From Leucocoprinus leucothites (taxonomy: Eukaryota > Basidiomycota > Agaricomycetes > Agaricales > Agaricaceae): DNA of 64,000 nt. The DNA is taken from positions 2,852,001-2,916,000 of the forward strand of contig JAACJO010000003.1 of assembly GCA_013368445.1 (NCBI GenBank). The letters run 5' to 3'. This document shows, piece after piece, positions 58,708 through 64,000 of this stretch (its first letter is position 1; each line of letters starts with the position of its first letter). The notes beneath the pieces are model-generated. The model was not told where the DNA came from. It saw only the letters and a program-made list of their open reading frames with translations, and did not search any database. The translations under genes and the position numbers were made by a program.

Positions 58708-60768
58708 ATCCTCAGCCAACCCAGATGCTGAGGGCTTCGACGGGACGAGGCTCCGGCATGATTATATGTTCACTCAACAATATAAGAACATCCCCATTCA
58801 TATCAACCGTGTGGACAGAGGTCAAGGAACAAGTCCAAGTAGACTTGATTTTCCGTCACGGCAAACTGAGAACTTAGGTCTCTTATGGTCGCCTTATCTT
58901 GAAAAAATACCAGACCCTGGTTCCACTTCTCAAGGCTTAGTATCTTCGTGACCACACCAGTTAAAATTCTCCCTACAGATGGCTCCTATCATTGACTGGA
59001 TCATCTTGGGTGTGGAAAGTGAGATGGTGAGTATGGCCGGGTTCCAAATGAAAAGGAGAGTCGAAGCGCAGGAGGTAAAAATTTCATAGCGTTAGAACTC
59101 ACATATGTTCGTCTGAAGCCTGAGGCTGACAGAGGTTTAATCTTCCATTCGTGTGTACGTGCGCCCGAAGGGGCCTGAAAGGGGCGATATCGGAGAAGTT
59201 AACTGCCGTACATTTGTCCTCTCAAAAAAATACCCCCTTGTTATTATCAGGATTGACGTTGATCATGGAGTGTCTCCAACTTCTGGACAAGACGGTGCAA
59301 CAAAAGCCTAGCAGGGGGAAGGCAGAGTGATGCTCAGATACGTCATCTTTTTGCAAGTGGAGATCTCTGTAATATCGTCGGAATTAATGGACCTAATCAT
59401 GGAGAGATGAACGAGGTCTTACCACCTGCAGCACGTCTCGACGAGGCGGCGTTAAATGCCGTCGATCAAGAAAATTAATTAATTGTCAGGTTGATGTGCT
59501 GCTTGGGTTTTTAGAGTAGCTGCACGCTAAGGATGTCGACCAGGTATAATGTTGTATGCATAACACATGTCCTCAATTAAAAGATTGAGTGGCAGTTGAG
59601 CCTGAGCTCGACGGAAAAGACTAGGACCTCACCAGCCTGAGGTGGACATCACACAATCAGATGCCCCGGTCCGGATCAAGACACAGAACCTGGTTCCATT
59701 CCATTCATTGAGTCACATAGTATAGTGGATTGCTGGTTCTTCTCCCGGTTTTCAATCGCCCTAAGTATGCATCGCATCCTCAATTCATAACGTCATGACA
59801 AATGACCCAACACATGCGTCACTCGGCCATAACGACTGCCAGCAAGCTAACCAGCAAACTGGAATCGCCTGTGCCAAATACCCCGAACTAATCTTTCTGG
59901 GTTCGGGTGAAGGGTCGGTAGTTAAATTAACTCGTGATCATTACGCCTTTCGCCTGCGAATGCAATCCCAAAAAGCATTCCTTCGACCGTGGATCTCATG
60001 TTTCGTCCGATCATTGGCACCCGCCATTGAGGTCTTCTCCAACTGTGCTCATGCCGGGCTTCTGCCCCGTACAATTATAAACCGTCCGCATCGAGGCATC
60101 CTTCATTCTTTGCTCCACGGCATTCTATCTCTGTAGCGCTCGGTTACTTCTTGGAAGAAATCGAGGTCTTCATGCAAAACAAGACCCGTGAATTTGTGCG
60201 TCTTGAGCGAAACCAGAGTATAGTAATGCTAACAAACTAACAATACCAAACTTGGAAAGAGTCCCCGCGAATCTGGTTCTATGTAGATGCCCATTCCGGC
60301 AGTCTTGATCGGTTAAATGCATTTAGATACATGGGTCGCGGTCATAGTTCAACACCCAACGCCATATTACAAGTTTACCTAGGCAGTCTTCGATTTTGAT
60401 CACCGCTTGCGGCATGACACCAAGGAAGACACTTCGGAATAGACTCAGCACATCACACATGACCACCATGCTTAACGAAGCATAAATGTCATTTGCAGGA
60501 GGAATATTGGCATCATAAACTGGAGCCGATCGATGAAATTATGGATCTTTCCCCAGATTCCTTCATTACGCCAAGCTAAAGCGTTAATTAAGAGTCAGGA
60601 GTAAGCATTCGACTTCTCCATGCGAAGATGTCAGGAGCCGCGTCAAGTAACAAAGTATGATATTAAAGATCGGATTTATAGCAGTCATCACGATACAATA
60701 CGGCCCGAAACAATACGATACGAAAGATGACTTCGAGGTTTGATGAGCGAACAATAAACAAATGCACC
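58708..60768. other. No supported gene
   Basis: Frames at 58766-58951 and 59795-60136 (+) have no recognised motif. The right end is the 3' region of esterase copy 7. Confidence 0.4.
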
Positions 60769-63109
60769 CTACTGCCCAATATTAGCACCGACACTTTCCC
60801 AATAACTGAGTGTTACATCAGTGCCACAAATCAACCCGAAAAACAGAGTTTCACTCACTCGCAACGGCGAAGAAGACCCTCATCGGTCGGCACGGCACGG
60901 AACACAGGTACGTCTGCCTCAGTCTTATTGAACATCATCTCCTCCCGGCCTTCTTCGGTCCACCTCGGCCAATAGGGTAAGGTGTTTGAGGTATCCCACT
61001 TGTCATTTGGGTCGAGCGAGAGAGCAAAATTGAGGAAGGATTGAGCAAAATTTTTCTTGAATTCGGTGTTCTCGAACGGTGGAGTTGCATTTAATTTTCC
61101 GAAGAGCGAGCTGAGAAGTCGTGAGAACGAGGAATATGTAATAGATGTCAAAAGCAATGCGTACTTAGGGAAGTAATAAGGGATATCGTCGACATGTTGT
61201 GCAGGAGGAATGGCTAAATCACCCTTTATCTCGGCTGAGAATAGAACAGTGATATCGATGAGACGTTTGCTTACCTTGAAGCCCTTGCCCTTGAGTGCGC
61301 GGAGCATGAAGTACGATGGGCAGGTGAAGGTCGCTGCGTAAAGTATCAGTACTAATCCTTAACCAAGGTCCGAGAGACTATCCTCACATTCGCCATTAAT
61401 AGCTTCAGCCTGATCAATCGGTTTCCCCATATCCGCGTACAGAGCCACGGCCTCATCGATCTGTTCCCGTGTAAGCTCCGGGAACAAGTTTTGGATATAC
61501 TCAGGGGTCTTGACAGTATCAGCAATCTTTGGGTCAACAAGACTTGGGCGATCCCCCTCCTTGTGAGTCGCGACAGCAAGGGCAGCATCCTAACCAGATT
61601 AATTGAGTGTGAATTTCCCAGTCTATGATCAAAACGCGCACTCCATTGAGTTTTCCACGGCGAAGTAACACTGTGGGACGGTCGGTGATGAATTTACCAT
61701 CTACAACAGGGCTGAAGGTAAGAAGCCCGTAGAATCCCTCGGCGGTGACGTTGATGTTGGCTTGGTTGAGCACGTTTACATCGGTCTGGCGTAAGCAATC
61801 TAGCACGTCTGGCGCAGAAGAGCACCTGTTGGAGGAGAATCCAGCGTCAGTGCAACCTTTTATTGAAAGAACAAATCCATGCATACCCAGACTGTTCAGA
61901 GATTTCCGTAAAAATCCGCTAGTGTAATAGTGAGTGGAATTGATGAGGTCGTCACATTGCGCATTTACCTCGGGAATCCAGTTGTTATATGCATATTGAG
62001 GGGGGACATACGCCGAACTTGCAATTCCTCCACGGAAGAGACGAGGGTTCGTATTTCCGTCATTTGCAACGAGGTGTAGAATGACAGAACCGCCACCTTC
62101 AATAGCGTAAATCGTCAACCAACCCGAGTGAAGAGACGAGAGTTGTAGTGAAACCCACCACACGACTGGCCCCAGATTGTTACTTTCTCCGGGTCGCCTC
62201 CAAATTTACTGATCTGAGGGTTTACTTAGAATCTCGTGCACGAAGTGAACGAATGAAGATATTCCTACATGTTTTTGCACCCACTGGAAGGCGAATTGCT
62301 GGTCGACTAAGCTATGTGCTTAGCTATATTCACCAAATTTTAAACTGTGGACCTACGAAGTCCGGCGTTTAGAGCGCCTCCATCGTGAACCTTCTGACCA
62401 GCCAGGAACCCGAAAACGCCCAAGCGATATTGAATAACCACGACAACAACTTGACCTCCGGCTTCGCGGATCAAATCATCTGGAGTATAATGGGCAGCAT
62501 CTCCCCATGTGTAACCTCCACTGAGATTCATACGTCATACGTCAGATCGGCACAGCAAAAGATCATAAAGAATCACAGATGTGTACGTACCCATGGATCC
62601 AAATAATAACTGGGAGGTTCTTCGCTGAGGAAGGCGCAGCGATGCTGTCAATAAAAACATTAGAAAAGAGACTGAACTGTGTAACATTGACGCATACTTG
62701 AGGAAGAGGCAGTCTTCCGAAGGTGGCGGGACCTTGGGTGACGTCTCTCGACGCGAGACGCTATTATTATCAAGGAACGGGGAAACCTTATTCGCACCAT
62801 TCCCAGCCTGCATGCAAGTATATGGAGGAGTATCTGCTAGCTGAACGCCAGGAGTGGATTGAGGAGGTTGGGGTTCTCTCCATCGCATGGCATCTAGGAG
62901 AAATCTCAGAGCTTAGTTCGAAGAGAGGGAGATAGACTCTCACCAGTAGGAGCTGCCGCGTACCGGATGCCCAGAAACTCAACGTTTCCGGTATCATGGT
63001 TCACAGTTCCTTGATATTTCGCATACCCAACGTCCACCACATGGGCTCGTGGCGCAGCAAAAGATGTTGTTACGGCGGCCAATAAGCCGGAAACCAGTAA
63101 AAATTGCAT
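60769..63109 (-). CDS. Type-B carboxylesterase/lipase, copy 7
   Basis: Fourteen exons: 63109-62944, 62893-62698, 62644-62591, 62520-62357, 62306-62269, 62213-62159, 62096-61969, 61918-61887, 61825-61642, 61589-61388, 61333-61275, 61223-61165, 61110-60859 and 60805-60769 (1,626 bases, 541 residues). It has a signal peptide (MQFLLVSGLLAAVTTSFA). It groups with copies 1, 5 and 6 but keeps HGGGYTWGD. The nucleophile elbow is GQSCG (Ser about 223), unusual at both variable positions. The acid is Glu about 350 in THKEG instead of NTFE, and the base is His about 436 in PPAQHVDD. It is separated from the rest of the array by 20 kb of mobile DNA. The frame is intact, so altered chemistry or specificity is more likely than loss of function, but reduced activity is possible. 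Confidence 0.92.
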
Positions 63110-63157
63110 TTAAGGAATGAGGGGTGAGTTGGGGAGAGTCGATTGACATCACGCTCG

Positions 63158-63164
63158 TTTTAAA
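63158..63164 (-). promoter_or_regulatory. TATA-like box of esterase copy 7
   Basis: TTTAAAA on the minus strand about 50 bases before the start codon, a weakened form of the TATAAAA in copies 1, 2, 3 and 5. Confidence 0.4.
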
Positions 63165-63609
63165 GCATACTGTACCCTGCCTTGAGCACAGACACCTCCA
63201 TTTAAGTCCAAATGAGGGTTATGGTGTAAGGAAATCGTATTTCAATCTGCGCGGAATCGAATACGGCCCCATGTTCTAAGAATACCCCTAACGTCGGGGG
63301 GGAGGGGGGGGGTTGTGAACCATCAGTGGTAAGATCGTGGCACATAGGGAAGGCTGCAGAACTTGGAAATTGTAGTCATACCTGTAGCTTACGATACCGA
63401 TAGTGCATCGCATTCTTCGGACCTCCATTGCAGTACCGATTAGTAAGATTCACCCACCGCGATTCAAATCACTTGTATTCTTGTATCGAACAATTCATAA
63501 ATTCCGCTTGAGCGTTGATAGGGCGTTAGAAGATGGTTAAGACATTACTATATTCATACTTTGTAGCGGCGTCAGGAGCCCGAAAGCGAGAAGAGAGGTA
63601 AATTCTTAC
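63165..63609. other. Copy 7 promoter and spacer
   Basis: Contains a G-run at 63296-63312. It is too short to hold exons 2-14 of the neighbouring esterase relic, and I see none of them. Confidence 0.5.
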
Positions 63610-63781
63610 CAGTAATAGTAGCTGTTGCGTATAGGACGGCCAGAAGTTCTGTATTTCCGGTTTCACGGTCAATGGCTCCTTCGAGGTCCCGATTATAGCA
63701 GAAATCCGAAGTAGTAGTCTTTGTGCCAGAGATAACGACTGTCACGACAGTTAATAGACTGGGTGCTAGAAAAAGCTGCCT
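63610..63781 (-). pseudogene. Orphan first exon of an eighth esterase
   Basis: On the minus strand the 172 bases read QLFLAPSLLTVVTVV, then DRETGN and LLAVLYATATITG. They align along their whole length with exon 1 of copies 5 and 6 (QLFLASSLLAAVTAS, NRDTGN, YLGVRYAAAPTG). The start codon has become AGG (63781-63779). The exon ends with a GTAAGA donor at the same phase as its relatives. It is six bases longer and has no in-frame stop. The remaining 13 exons are missing; only 500 bases separate it from copy 7. It is a relic of a duplication or of unequal crossing-over. Confidence 0.75.
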
Positions 63782-64000
63782 TAAAGTCGAGGTCTCGGGA
63801 CATCAATCGACTGAGGCAAATGAGCCTCAATTGCACTAGTTCGATGGTGCAATCCCCCCCTATAAGCCGGTTCCATCATTTTCCCCAGGTAGCCATCGAG
63901 TCAAAAAAAAAAAAAGAGGTTGCCCAAAATCACCTAGCTTCATCGAGGCGAAATGAAGCGTAATGGCAAATGCCGGCCGGGGTACAGCAGTCACATCTGT

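Noticed and set aside
5961..63109. Interpretation of the P450 plus esterases as a biosynthetic gene cluster
   Set aside because: There is no backbone enzyme (polyketide synthase, peptide synthetase, terpene synthase), transporter or cluster-type transcription factor in the window.

Overview
The window reads as a chromosomal segment of a basidiomycete fungus, most likely an Agaricomycete. Genes are dense in short introns (about 48-65 bases, GT..AG). It carries families typical of mushrooms: DUF6533 and DUF6534 seven-helix membrane proteins, a many-intron cytochrome P450, an F-box-like protein, and Ty1/copia retroelements. I cannot name the species.

Left flank (1-11.2 kb): the 3' end of a BBC1-like cortical actin gene (+), an F-box-like gene (-), a DUF6534 membrane protein gene (-), a complete 11-exon P450 (+), and a partial or decaying DUF6533-like gene (-).

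Core (11.2-63.8 kb): a tandem array of seven type-B carboxylesterase/lipase genes, all on the minus strand, at 11.2-13.6, 15.2-17.6, 20.4-22.7, 26.7-29.0, 30.7-33.1, 38.2-40.6 and 60.8-63.1 kb. An orphan, decayed first exon of an eighth lies at 63.6-63.8 kb. By splicing each copy by hand I recover 14 exons with matching phases and an open frame of 536-543 residues in all seven. All have a signal peptide, a Ser-Glu-His triad and the two cysteine pairs of the family. They form two subfamilies: copies 1, 5, 6, 7 and copies 2, 3, 4. They differ at the oxyanion loop and the nucleophile elbow, so substrate range has probably diverged. Two DUF6533 genes on the plus strand sit tail-to-tail with copies 4 and 6.

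Mobile DNA: a 1.2-kb non-autonomous hAT-like element with an 8-bp target duplication lies between copies 2 and 3. Two copia retrotransposons stand head-to-head at 43.8-56.3 kb, each with 374-bp LTRs and its own 5-bp target duplication. They separate copy 6 from copy 7. Both are broken, in different places, but share one stop codon between reverse transcriptase and RNase H. A nested palindrome occurs in inverted copies on either side of this 15-kb block, and a 0.45-kb inverted-repeat element lies at 57.4 kb.

Taken together, this looks like an expanding locus of secreted esterases, reshaped by tandem duplication, local gene conversion and transposon insertion. The P450 and the membrane proteins may be incidental neighbours. 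I see no clear new defence or signalling system. The strongest novelty candidates are the diversified esterase active sites and the esterase/DUF6533 co-duplication.
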